A DNA stretch of 36,404 bases, taken from positions 1-36,404 of the forward strand of contig CANRGP010000015.1 in NCBI GenBank assembly GCA_947630085.1. Reading direction: 5' to 3'. This DNA comes from an uncultured Lachnospiraceae bacterium. Lineage in GTDB: Bacteria > Bacillota > Clostridia > Lachnospirales > Lachnospiraceae. Made by a program: the position numbers and the translations under genes. The notes under the pieces were generated by a model. That model was not told the origin of the DNA and made no database searches. It worked only from the letters and a program-made list of their open reading frames with translations. Numbering within the stretch: the first letter of the stretch is position 1; every line of letters begins with the position of its first letter. Shown here in pieces: positions 1-6,472 of this stretch.

Positions 1-69
1 TATTATTCGGAAGAAATTGCAATCGTAACGCCGGGAGAATTCATCAGGAGATTGGAGGCGGAGGAATGA
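1..69 (+). CDS. C-terminal tail of a probable PIN-domain toxin (partial)
   Basis: The first 22 codons of the window read in frame to a TGA at 67-69 and end VTPGEFIRRLEAEE. A terminal segment of the form (V/L)(T/S)P.EF...L is usual at the C-terminus of COG1569-type PIN-domain ribonuclease toxins, where it follows the last catalytic acidic residue. Only this tail is inside the window, so the catalytic residues cannot be seen and the assignment rests on a short motif. The next gene starts inside this stop codon with an ATGA overlap, which indicates translational coupling and fits a toxin followed by a dedicated partner. It could be another protein with a similar tail. Confidence 0.45.
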   Translation, partial: YYSEEIAIVTPGEFIRRLEAEE

Positions 70-293
70 TGAATAGTGCTGCGGAGTTGATGGATAAGGG
101 ATTTGCGTGTTTGGTTGAAAAATTGGGTGTTGTGGATGCAGAGCGTTTTGTGGCAATGATTAAGGGAGATCGTTTTGATTATACAATTTGGCGAAGAGAG
201 TACTTTGATAAGATGGATGCAGAACAAATCAGCGAGGAAGCGGCATCCTATGCGCGGAGTCATACCCATAGAGGGAGAGGGGTCAGGGTATAG
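66..293 (+). CDS. Small acidic protein with FDYT-W-R--FD motif, coupled to the PIN-like gene
   Basis: This is a 75-residue protein. Its start codon overlaps the upstream stop (ATGA), so it is probably translated by coupling. An alternative ATG lies one codon downstream. The N-terminal half (about residues 5-35) has a LGVVDAERF segment, followed by a core FDYTIWRREYFD at about residues 38-49 and an Asp/Glu-rich tail. I recall proteins of this build in clostridial genomes but cannot name a characterised family. The tight coupling to a PIN-like tail suggests an antitoxin or accessory of that toxin, which is inference. The last residues overlap the beginning of a second, out-of-frame copy of the core motif, so the C-terminus may be altered. 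Confidence 0.55.
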   Translation: MMNSAAELMDKGFACLVEKLGVVDAERFVAMIKGDRFDYTIWRREYFDKMDAEQISEEAASYARSHTHRGRGVRV

Positions 294-294
294 A

Positions 295-411
295 AGAGAA
301 GAATTTGATTATACAAAATGGCAGAGAAAGCAGTTTGACCGCGAGGATTCCGATGAGTTTCATGACGCGGCGATAGAGTATTGCGAGGAGAATCCTTTTC
401 GTAGAGAGTAA
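295..411 (+). pseudogene. Out-of-frame second copy of the FDYT-W-R--FD motif (gene remnant)
   Basis: In a different frame from the preceding gene, this stretch reads EEFDYTKWQRKQFD and continues DREDSDEFHDAAIEYC to a TAA at 409-411. It aligns with residues 38 onward of the upstream protein in both protein and DNA (for example both contain tttgattatacaa). No start codon with a ribosome binding site precedes it, and the N-terminal LGVVDAERF half is absent. It is best read as the surviving 3' end of a second family member after recombination between two tandem copies. A fused or frameshift-extended product is possible but not supported by the reading frame. Confidence 0.5.
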
Positions 412-440
412 ATATTGGCGATCGCTCTCTTTCGTTAGCA

Positions 441-551
441 GCCACACAGGCTGCATTGTCTGAGTGACGGTAATAGAAATTCAAGGCGAAAAGTGCAGAA
501 ATGCAGTAAAATCAAGCAATTACAAAAAGAGCGTCACTGGCGCTCTTTTTG
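441..551 (+). repeat. Intergenic repeat module, copy A, ending in a terminator
   Basis: This 111-bp block matches 4204-4314 base for base without gaps, with 10 differences by hand count (91% identity). It begins with a short GCAGCC/GGCTGC hairpin (438-443 with 449-454) and contains a conserved TGCAGAAATGCAGTAAAATC core. It ends in an A-tract/stem/T-tract hairpin. The first 27 bases could also encode the same C-terminal residues QAALSE plus a stop in all three related copies, so it may be the fossil 3' end of a gene plus its terminator. Confidence 0.7.
524..550. terminator. Bidirectional intrinsic terminator in repeat copy A
   Basis: AAAAAGAGCG and CGCTCTTTTT form a perfect 10-bp stem around a 7-base loop. 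It has an A-run on one side and a T-run on the other, so it can end transcription from either direction. Confidence 0.8.
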
Positions 552-570
552 CATACTGACGTAATCAGAA

Positions 571-599
571 GGGGCTGGCCTGACGGCTGGCCTCTTTTC
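571..599 (+). terminator. Second hairpin terminator after copy A
   Basis: GGGGCTGGCC (571-580) pairs with GGCTGGCCTC (585-594) across a TGAC loop, using several G-U pairs, and is followed by TTTT. It lies just before the 3' end of the minus-strand HD gene. It would end plus-strand transcripts that pass the first hairpin. Confidence 0.55.
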
Positions 600-628
600 T
601 TCTTTGAATGCTCTACAAACTGGAATTG

Positions 629-1117
629 TCACAGGAGAAATATACTTTTGATCAGCTGCTTCCCTGTACTTGTTTTGACAATTCGATTCAGAAAATTTTC
701 TATGTTCTTCCTATCATATCCATTTTCTGAAGCATTGACGATATAATCTGCTTCTACAAGAATTTGATAATCTATTCCGTCAATACCCGATAATGTGTGA
801 TGATGGCCCACGAGATATTTTATCCTCTCCATCTGATGTGCACTCATACCCGCATCGTTTAAGAACGCTTCTACTATTGGCATCCCTTCCGCTTCCTGAT
901 GCTTTCCATCGGTGTTGCCATACTTTTCACGGCAAAATGGGCAAGCAATATCGTGGGTAATTGCTGCAACCTCAAGGATATACTGCGTTTCACTGTCCAA
1001 CTGCTCCAATTCTGCAATCGTTTTAGCGTAAGTCCAAACTCGAATGAAGTGGTCTATATCGTGAATGTTGCCTTCCGAGAAGGCGATCATCTTGTTCATA
1101 ATCTGCGAAATGGTCAT
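629..1117 (-). CDS. HD-domain phosphohydrolase
   Basis: This 162-residue soluble protein carries the metal-binding set of the HD superfamily: a first histidine in the NIHDIDHF segment (His19/His23), the HD doublet His55-Asp56 in AAITHDIA, a GHHH cluster at about residue 104, and a later aspartate in VEADYIV. The family hydrolyses phosphate esters, often nucleotides or ppGpp-like molecules, using divalent metal. The substrate here is not evident, and small stand-alone HD proteins with a CPFC insertion after the HD doublet are mostly uncharacterised. The start is well supported by GGAGGTG about 7 bases upstream of the ATG on the minus strand. It is flanked by plus-strand terminators and stands alone. 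Confidence 0.85.
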   Translation of the reverse strand: MTISQIMNKMIAFSEGNIHDIDHFIRVWTYAKTIAELEQLDSETQYILEVAAITHDIACPFCREKYGNTDGKHQEAEGMPIVEAFLNDAGMSAHQMERIKYLVGHHHTLSGIDGIDYQILVEADYIVNASENGYDRKNIENFLNRIVKTSTGKQLIKSIFLL

Positions 1118-1154
1118 CTTCTACACCTCCATAAATTCCGATTGAACAAAATCG

Positions 1155-1191
1155 CTGCGCGATAGCCTGCCCAGGCTGTGGCGCAGTTTTT
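1155..1191 (+). terminator. Bipartite-stem intrinsic terminator
   Basis: CTGCGC (1155-1160) pairs with GCGCAG (1181-1186). Inside it AGCCTG (1164-1169) pairs with CAGGCT (1172-1177), and a TTTTT run follows. It lies upstream of the HD gene, so it serves plus-strand transcription and probably belonged to a deleted gene. Confidence 0.7.
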
Positions 1192-1206
1192 CTTTATCAA
1201 TAAAAA

Positions 1207-1278
1207 GCAGTGGAAAAATCTTCCGTGATACGATATTGTTAAGTTACCACACCAAACAAATCCGGAGACCTCCACTGC
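1207..1278. repeat. Inverted repeat in the remnant region
   Basis: GCAGTGGA (1207-1214) is the exact reverse complement of TCCACTGC (1271-1278), separated by 56 bases. It sits between a terminator and a recombinase fragment, so it may be an end of a decayed mobile element. I see no paired copy elsewhere that would define element boundaries. Confidence 0.35.
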
Positions 1279-1391
1279 CTATGAATAGAATAGCACGTTC
1301 CGGCATCTTCCGCAAGCGGAATTATGATGCCAACGCTCCTCCGGGTGGGTAATTGTTACTGTCAATCATTACTCATTACGGAGGTTTTATT

Positions 1392-1514
1392 ATGTACGAA
1401 GAAATTTTTGACCAGATCCGCTATGAAGCAGGAAAGAGAAACCTGCGGGATTCCACGATCCGCGCTTACTGTAATTCTGTCCGCTTTTTCCTGATGATTG
1501 TAGCAATAAAATGA
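1392..1514 (+). pseudogene. N-terminal fragment of a tyrosine recombinase / IS-associated integrase
   Basis: This is a 40-codon frame with a good ribosome binding site (CGGAGG at 1379-1384). It opens MYEEIFDQIRYEAGK and continues through STIRAYCNSVRFFL before ending at TGA. The segment resembles the SAM-like core-binding domain that starts integrases of the XerC/D type, particularly those accompanying IS91-like elements in Lachnospiraceae. After FFL the similarity stops and nothing of the catalytic domain (R...HxxR...Y) follows, so it is a deletion remnant. The short length makes the family call tentative, although the RNLRDSTI-AYCNSV arrangement is typical. Confidence 0.55.
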
Positions 1515-1577
1515 TAGAATATACAGAAATAGTGTATAAATATAAAACGCACCCTTTCTAGAAAAGGGACTTGAAAA

Positions 1578-1904
1578 GTGAAAAATATGACCAGAGTGTT
1601 TGACTTGTCAAAATTTGATGAATACCGAGAAGATAATCGCAGAGAAGTAAAGAAGGCAAGCGCAGGTCTGCCGATTTCTCTCTGGGATACTTATTCTGCA
1701 TTTGCCAACTGCTATGGAGGGGTTATTATCCTTGGTGTCAAAGAAGAAAGTGACGGAAGCCGGACAACTACTGGATTGCGGAATGCATCAAAGCTTCGCA
1801 AAGATTTTTGGGACATGATTAACAATCCTAAGAAAGTAAGCATCAACCTGTTATCGGAAGATGATGTTCAGATCTATGAAGTGGGCGATTTGAAAAATAT
1901 ATGA
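1578..1904 (+). pseudogene. Truncated AlbA_2 (Schlafen-like) putative DNA-binding protein
   Basis: The 108 residues match the N-terminal AlbA_2 domain of COG2865-type proteins: E-D-N-R-R-E-V-K-K-A, then LPISLWDTYSAFANC, then the diagnostic glycine-rich GGVIILGVKE at about residues 47-56. Family members normally run 400-500 residues, with a winged-helix or ATP-binding C-terminal part. Here the frame stops soon after the first domain and no continuation is found in the following 200 bases, so the gene is truncated. A GTG start at 1578 has AGGGA 9 bases upstream; an ATG at 1587 is an alternative. Full-length relatives are often regulators or defence-associated, but the remnant cannot tell which. 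Confidence 0.7.
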
Positions 1905-2074
1905 ATATATGGTGTGCTGATGCTATTAGCAAAGGCACGTTTTCTTAAGTGAATATAAGAGAAATTATATGAGTATTGATTGATACAGTTCAACACATGG
2001 AGTACTGCCTTTTCACAAAAATCAATGTATAGGTCTTATTGCATCTTATTATAGTTCGCAATTTTGAAAAAATA

Positions 2075-2103
2075 TTGATTTTGCGAAATAGAGGTGGTAT
2101 AAT
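2075..2103 (+). promoter_or_regulatory. Sigma-A-type promoter of the first ATPase
   Basis: TTGATT (2075-2080) and TATAAT (2098-2103) are separated by exactly 17 bases. The expected start point, about 2109-2111, coincides with the ribosome binding site GAGGTGA (2110-2116), so the 5' leader would be only about 12-14 bases. Confidence 0.75.
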
Positions 2104-2122
2104 AACTTTGAGGTGATTTGCT

Positions 2123-3310
2123 ATGCGATTGATCGAGCGTGATTTCTATCTTAACAAATTGAAAGATGTTATGGGTACGCCGGATATTAAGGTTATTACC
2201 GGTGTCCGGCGCAGCGGCAAGTCCAAGCTGATGGAATCGTTCATGGCCTATGTGCGGGACAATGATGTGGATGCTAATATCATTCACATCAATTTTAACC
2301 TAAATGCGTATGAAAATCTGATGGAGTACCATGCGCTGAACGATTATATTGAAAATACGTATATTCCGGAGAAAAACAATTATATCTTCATTGATGAAGT
2401 TCAGATGTGTACCGGCTTTGAAAAGGCAATCAACAGTCTTCATGCCTCCGAAAAATACGATATCTACATTACAGGTTCCAATGCTTTCCTGCTGAGCAGT
2501 GATTTGGCAACACTGTTTACAGGACGAACCTTTGAAGTTGAGGTCTTTCCATTCTCCTTTGGCGAGTTCATGAGGTACTTTGAACTGACAGACCGGTATT
2601 CCGCATTTGATCGCTATGTTCGGGAGGGGGGAATGTCCGGTTCCTATCTCTATAAAACATCGGAGTCAAAATACAATTACATTTTCGATGTTTTCAACAC
2701 ACTGATTGTCCGGGATATCCAGCGCAAATATCAGATACGCAACATACCATTGATGGAGCGCCTTTGCGACTTTCTGATCGATAACATCTCCAATCTGATT
2801 TCCACTCGCAGCGTGGCTGCGGGTTTTACAAGCGAGCACGTCAAGACAAATGACCGCACTATCAGCACCTATATCAAGTATCTCTGTAACGCTTTTGCGT
2901 TCTACAAGGTAAGACGGTATGACATTCAAGGCAAACGCTACCTTGCATCAAATGATAAATATTATCTCAGCGATCACTCCTTCAAGTATGCCAAACTTGG
3001 AACGAAAAATGCGGATTACGGCAGGATGATCGAAAATATTGTAGCTATTGAACTTCTGCGGCGGGGATATGAGCTGTATGCCGGGGTGCTTTACAAGAAA
3101 GAAATTGACTTTGTAGCCATCAAGCGCAGCGAAAAGTTATATATCCAGGTTTCCGGCAGTATAGATGATCCTGATACCTTCAAACGTGAGGTCGATCCGC
3201 TGCTGAAAATTAAGGACGCTTATCCGAAAATGATCCTCACTCGCATTCGCCAGGAAGCATATCAGTACGAGGGCGTACAGATTGTTGATGTGGCAGATTG
3301 GCTTGCTTAA
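2123..3310 (+). CDS. AAA-type ATPase with DUF4143 C-terminal domain (COG1373)
   Basis: This 395-residue protein has Walker A GVRRSGKS at 27-34, Walker B IFIDEVQ with Asp91-Glu92, and a sensor-like ITGSNA at 116-121. The family-typical TGRTFEVEVFPFSFGEF follows. The C-terminal DUF4143 part ends in a nuclease-like stretch EIDFVAIK...YIQVSGS, a degenerate PD-(D/E)xK pattern in which the usual E-x-K is Q-V-S. Members are abundant, often multicopy and functionally unassigned; an ATP-driven nucleic-acid or regulatory role is only inferred. The start is fixed by GAGGTGA 6 bases upstream and by a near-consensus promoter. The gene is monocistronic, followed by a terminator. A paralogue lies at 4317-5606 and a fragment of a closer relative at 5869-5988. 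Confidence 0.9.
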   Translation: MRLIERDFYLNKLKDVMGTPDIKVITGVRRSGKSKLMESFMAYVRDNDVDANIIHINFNLNAYENLMEYHALNDYIENTYIPEKNNYIFIDEVQMCTGFEKAINSLHASEKYDIYITGSNAFLLSSDLATLFTGRTFEVEVFPFSFGEFMRYFELTDRYSAFDRYVREGGMSGSYLYKTSESKYNYIFDVFNTLIVRDIQRKYQIRNIPLMERLCDFLIDNISNLISTRSVAAGFTSEHVKTNDRTISTYIKYLCNAFAFYKVRRYDIQGKRYLASNDKYYLSDHSFKYAKLGTKNADYGRMIENIVAIELLRRGYELYAGVLYKKEIDFVAIKRSEKLYIQVSGSIDDPDTFKREVDPLLKIKDAYPKMILTRIRQEAYQYEGVQIVDVADWLA

Positions 3311-3330
3311 TCTATGACTGCCTTTGCAGA

Positions 3331-3368
3331 CGAGCCGCGCAGGCGGCATTGTCTGAATAAGTAATAAA
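3331..3368 (+). repeat. Intergenic repeat module, diverged copy C
   Basis: The conserved head of the 111-bp module (GCC...CAGGC.GCATTGTCTGA..A.GTAATA) recurs here just after the ATPase stop. The downstream half is not conserved, but as in the other copies the block runs into a strong hairpin terminator. All three heads can be read as QAALSE followed by a stop, with differences in that stretch falling in third codon positions. Confidence 0.5.
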
Positions 3369-3429
3369 CGGCTCGCGGCAGGCTTGTAGTCTGAAAAGGC
3401 GGAAAGATTAGTGATATAAAGTAAGATTT

Positions 3430-3462
3430 GAGAGCTGGTCCTGGCGACCGGCTCTCATTTTA
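3430..3462 (+). terminator. Intrinsic terminator after the first ATPase
   Basis: GAGAGCTGGTC (3430-3440) pairs with GACCGGCTCTC (3446-3456), one G-U pair, 5-base loop, followed by ATTTTAT. Confidence 0.8.
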
Positions 3463-3515
3463 TATTAGTATGCAAAAACCGCCAGCGATAGAGGTAACGA
3501 AGAAAATTCTCAATA

Positions 3516-3544
3516 TTGAGGCCCATCTATCAATTTGATATAAT
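3516..3544 (+). promoter_or_regulatory. Promoter of the small membrane protein
   Basis: TTGAGG (3516-3521), a 17-base spacer and TATAAT (3539-3544) precede the gene at 3596. Confidence 0.6.
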
Positions 3545-3595
3545 GGATATGTCGTCGTAAGAGAAACAGACAGATCGGAGATTATAGGGGAAATT

Positions 3596-4033
3596 ATGAG
3601 CTTTAATTGGATAAACTGGATCAATATGGCGGCTGTGGTGTGGCTTATATTAATCAATGTGATCGTTGCTCGAAAAGGACTGTCTGATAGTTTTGACAGT
3701 AAACATTTGATTGTCAATATCTTTGAGCAAATAGGAAGATACGGGTGTATGGCTCTTATGATTCTTCCTGTGTTTACAAGAGGTTGGAAATTTGGTTTTA
3801 GATCTGTAACGGAGATGCTCGCTTGGATATGCTTAACAATACTGTTGCTGGTGATTTACAGCTTGCTCTGGGTTAAAAAAGCGAATGGTGGAGTGTTCGT
3901 TCTCTACGGGTTAGCATTTGTTCCCGCCGCCTTGTTCTTGCTGAACGGTATTTTACTCTGCCATCCCGCGTTGGTCGCTGCGGCATTGGTTTTTGGCGTA
4001 TTCCATTTTCTCATTGTCAAAGAAAATATATGA
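3596..4033 (+). CDS. Small integral membrane protein, function unknown
   Basis: The 145-residue product is almost entirely hydrophobic. Four membrane segments are visible at roughly residues 10-27, 48-63, 75-93 and 98-135, the last long enough to be two helices. A conserved-looking NIFEQIGRYGCMALMI stretch crosses the second segment, with a short polar loop after the first (ARKGLSDSFDSKH). I do not recognise a characterised family; proteins with the EQIGRYGCM motif occur as hypothetical membrane proteins in clostridia. An AGGGGA ribosome binding site precedes the ATG, and a promoter with a 17-base spacer lies upstream. It stands alone between two ATPase genes, and a functional link to them is unproven. 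Confidence 0.75.
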   Translation: MSFNWINWINMAAVVWLILINVIVARKGLSDSFDSKHLIVNIFEQIGRYGCMALMILPVFTRGWKFGFRSVTEMLAWICLTILLLVIYSLLWVKKANGGVFVLYGLAFVPAALFLLNGILLCHPALVAAALVFGVFHFLIVKENI

Positions 4034-4203
4034 CCAAGCACCAAATTCTTGCTTGTAGATTGTAATTGGTGTTATTCTAATCGGAGTTGGATTGATACTG
4101 CAAGTTGATTACTACTTAGAATGTAAAACCGTGCTTCATAATACATAAATAGTCAATAATCCAGAGAACTAAGCCAAGCTTCTATTCGTGCCATTCCGGA
4201 CGA

Positions 4204-4314
4204 GCCATGCAGGCTGCATTGTCTGAGTGACCGTAATAGAAATTCAGGGGTTGAAGTGCAGAAATGCAGTAAAATCAAGCAAATACAAAAAGAGCGTCAC
4301 CGGCGCTCTTTTTG
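4204..4314 (+). repeat. Intergenic repeat module, copy B, ending in a terminator
   Basis: This copy has the same 111-base length as 441-551, with 10 mismatches, five of them clustered in one 8-base patch. The terminator half and the TGCAGAAATGCAGTAAAATC core are almost invariant. The copy ends 3 bases beyond the stop codon of the minus-strand ATPase, so it separates two convergent genes. Confidence 0.7.
4287..4313. terminator. Bidirectional terminator between convergent genes
   Basis: AAAAAGAGCG and CGCTCTTTTT again form a 10-bp stem, with a TCACCGG loop. Its position between a plus-strand and a minus-strand gene fits termination of both. Confidence 0.85.
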
Positions 4315-4316
4315 TA

Positions 4317-5606
4317 CTATAATTCCAACGAAGTTTCGTTTAAGAGAAACTCATAGAGCCCAAGATGAAGAATGCCCTCGTCATCTGTCCATGGCTTCAT
4401 GGAACTCTTGCTGATTATGATCTTTTTAAAAAAGTCATTTGTGTTTCGCAGCGGGCGCAGTTCTGTCTCCAGCTTAGATGTGTCATTTACGGTAAGCGCG
4501 GATTGGATATAGTATTTCTTTGTGCCCCGGTTTACAACAAAGTCAATCTCACACTGCTTTTTTGATTTTGTTCCGTTCCTGTATTCTACGATCTCTACAA
4601 CGCCGACGTCGACCGAGTAACCACGGCACAAAAGTTCGTTGTAAATGATGTTCTCCATTATGTGCGTTTCTTCCTGCTGCCGGAATCCAAGACGGGCGTT
4701 TCTCAGGCCGACGTCCACGCAGTAATACTTTGACGGGTATTCAAAGTATTTTTTCCCTTTCACGTTATATCTTTTCGCGTTGCTGAACATAAAGGACTCG
4801 GTCAGGTAATTCAGGTAATTCGCGATTGTCGTATTCGAAACCTGAATATTCTTGACCGACTGCAGCGTGTTCTTTATTTTGTTTACGTTCGTAAGCGAGC
4901 CGACGGATGAACACAGGTCGTCTGTCAGTTCCTCAAGAACGTCCGGCAACTCGATATCATATCGCTCAATGATATCCTTGAAGTAGACCTCCGTGAACAG
5001 GCTTTTCAGATAACTCATTTTTTCTGCGTCGTCTTTTTTGAAAAACACAAGAGGCATTCCGCCATACAATGCGTATTCTTCATAAGCGTCTGATTTGTCT
5101 CCTCCTGCGAAAGCATGGTATTCCTTAAACGAGACAGGATAAACCCTGACTTCATCGCCTCTGCCGCGGAACGCGGTCAGGACGTCTTTGGTGAGCATCT
5201 TTGAATTGCTCCCGGTAACATAAATGTCTACATTCCGAAGCAGCATAAGACCATTCAGGACGTTGTAAAGACGAATGTTTTCAGTGTTTTTCAGTTCGTC
5301 CCTGGCAATGGCATACTGCACTTCATCTATAAAAATGTAGTACATACCGTCATTTACGATTCTTTCGCGGATGTATTTTGACAGTTCAGTGGGGTCGCGG
5401 TACTTTACAAAGGTATCATCATCGAGGGCGATCGTGATGATCTGTTCTTCGCGGACGCCGCTTTCTATCAGATAATCATAGAACAGCCGAAACAGCAGGA
5501 AGCTTTTGCCGCACCGCCTAATTCCGGTGATGACTTTAATAAGTCCGTTTCCGCGTCGGTCAATAAGCCTTTTGAGGTATTCATCGCGCCTGATTATATT
5601 TTGCAT
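4317..5606 (-). CDS. AAA-type ATPase with DUF4143 C-terminal domain, second paralogue
   Basis: This 429-residue member of the same COG1373 family is well diverged from the one at 2123. It has Walker A GIRRCGKS at 28-35, Walker B YIFIDEVQ with Asp94-Glu95, a sensor-like VTGSNSKML, and the family block FRGRGDEVRVYPVSFKEY. The C-terminal region carries CEIDFVVNRG...YYIQSA, the degenerate nuclease-like pattern seen in the paralogue. The ATG is preceded by GGGAGGA. Transcription starts from a good promoter framed by two 35-bp repeats, which points to specific repression or autoregulation. The gene ends on a bidirectional terminator. Cellular function is not established for the family. Confidence 0.9.
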   Translation of the reverse strand: MQNIIRRDEYLKRLIDRRGNGLIKVITGIRRCGKSFLLFRLFYDYLIESGVREEQIITIALDDDTFVKYRDPTELSKYIRERIVNDGMYYIFIDEVQYAIARDELKNTENIRLYNVLNGLMLLRNVDIYVTGSNSKMLTKDVLTAFRGRGDEVRVYPVSFKEYHAFAGGDKSDAYEEYALYGGMPLVFFKKDDAEKMSYLKSLFTEVYFKDIIERYDIELPDVLEELTDDLCSSVGSLTNVNKIKNTLQSVKNIQVSNTTIANYLNYLTESFMFSNAKRYNVKGKKYFEYPSKYYCVDVGLRNARLGFRQQEETHIMENIIYNELLCRGYSVDVGVVEIVEYRNGTKSKKQCEIDFVVNRGTKKYYIQSALTVNDTSKLETELRPLRNTNDFFKKIIISKSSMKPWTDDEGILHLGLYEFLLNETSLEL

Positions 5607-5626
5607 AACAGTCCTCCCAATATCAA

Positions 5627-5661
5627 CTGGAAACTTACGGTCGTTATCTCCTTACTTTTCA
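5627..5661. promoter_or_regulatory. Operator-like repeat R1, in the leader of the second ATPase
   Basis: This 35-bp sequence matches R2 (5703-5737) at 28 of 35 positions and has an imperfect dyad (CTGGAAA ... TTTTCA). It covers the predicted transcription start and early leader, where a bound protein would block initiation. Confidence 0.55.
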
Positions 5662-5665
5662 ATAT

Positions 5666-5695
5666 AGTATATTACATTACCGGCATATAAGTCAA
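5666..5695 (-). promoter_or_regulatory. Promoter of the second ATPase
   Basis: On the minus strand, TTGACT (5690-5695) and TATACT (5666-5671) are 18 bases apart. Repeats R1 and R2 lie immediately on either side. Confidence 0.7.
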
Positions 5696-5700
5696 GTATA

Positions 5701-5740
5701 TACTGAAAAGTTACGGATGTTATCTCTTAAGTTTTCAGTA
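5701..5740. promoter_or_regulatory. Operator-like repeat R2, perfect dyad upstream of the -35 box
   Basis: TACTGAAAA (5701-5709) and TTTTCAGTA (5732-5740) are exact inverted copies around 22 bases. Pairing extends inward with one mismatch. The inner part contains TTACGG.TGTTATCTC, shared with R1. Confidence 0.6.
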
Positions 5741-5868
5741 AGAGCAAATTTGAATGCCGCAGCTAATTACACTACAACTTCATCATCACCGATCAAAGAG
5801 TTGAAAGCAGACGGCGTTTTTGATATACTCAAAGAAAAGTATTGTAGTACGCGAGCAAATGCTTGAGC

Positions 5869-5988
5869 ATGAGGGATACGGGAATCAAAGACGCATATCC
5901 CAAGATGGTTCTTGCCCGCACACATCACGATGAGCCTCAGTATGAAGGAATCCGGATCCGGGATGCAGCGGATTGGCTTTTGGAATGA
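5869..5988 (+). pseudogene. C-terminal fragment of a third AAA/DUF4143 ATPase
   Basis: Codons from 5881 read IKDAYPKMVLARTHHDE and then EGIRIRDAADWLLE to a TGA at 5986-5988. The last 30 residues of the intact ATPase at 2123 read IKDAYPKMILTRIRQEA and EGVQIVDVADWLA, so this is the tail of a closer relative whose front has been lost. An ATG at 5869 is in frame but has no credible ribosome binding site. The Nudix gene begins 31 bases after the stop. The fragment suggests that several copies of these ATPases once stood in tandem here and recombined. Confidence 0.75.
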
Positions 5989-6019
5989 ATTAATAAATCG
6001 GAATTGGGGGAATCAGCAA

Positions 6020-6472
6020 ATGCAAAGAACAGAAAAAGTCACTATAACTAATATGTGTATGATATACGATGGTAATAAAGTTTTGGTGCAGGATAAGATA
6101 GACGATGATTATCGCGGAATTACATTTCCGGGCGGACACGTTGAAATTGGAGAGTCACTTACGGATGCTGTGATACGTGAGGTGTTTGAAGAAACCGGTT
6201 TAGCAATTTCCGCTCCCAGGCTATGCGGAATAAAAGATTGGGTAAATGATGATGGTTCAAGATATATGGTCTTATTTTACAAAACCGATAAATTTGAGGG
6301 GAAATTAAAATCATCTGACGAAGGAAAGGTTTATTGGCTTGAATTACAACAAATGAAAGAATCTAATTTGGCGGACGGAATGGATAAAATGTTAGAGGTT
6401 TTCTTAAATGAAAATATTAGTGAATACTTCTTTTATAAAGAAAATGAAGTATGGCATGACACGTTGAAATGA
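6020..6472 (+). CDS. Nudix hydrolase, 8-oxo-dGTP diphosphatase-like
   Basis: This 150-residue protein has a perfect Nudix box at residues 39-61 (G-x5-E-x7-REVFEETGL), which binds the metal that drives hydrolysis of nucleoside-diphosphate-linked substrates. The N-terminal KVTITNMCMIYDGNKVLVQ and the later SSDEGKVYWLEL resemble the MutT/YtkD-type group that removes oxidised nucleotides, although the substrate cannot be fixed from sequence. I chose the ATG at 6020 because GGGGGA sits 9 bases upstream and the homology starts there. A longer reading from 5912 would translate through the ATPase fragment in another frame. It stands alone in the accessory region. Confidence 0.88.
   Translation: MQRTEKVTITNMCMIYDGNKVLVQDKIDDDYRGITFPGGHVEIGESLTDAVIREVFEETGLAISAPRLCGIKDWVNDDGSRYMVLFYKTDKFEGKLKSSDEGKVYWLELQQMKESNLADGMDKMLEVFLNENISEYFFYKENEVWHDTLK

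Noticed and set aside
1280-1351. A 23-codon frame before the integrase fragment
   Set aside because: No ribosome site or recognisable sequence; it probably occurs by chance in element remnant DNA.
5760-5868. Short plus-strand frame with ELKADGVFDILKEK that looks like a small antitoxin tail
   Set aside because: It is too short, has no start with a ribosome site, and I could not match it to a family.
5912-6019. Upstream extension of the Nudix gene to an ATG at 5912
   Set aside because: That stretch codes for the tail of the ATPase fragment in another frame, and the ribosome site is in front of 6020.
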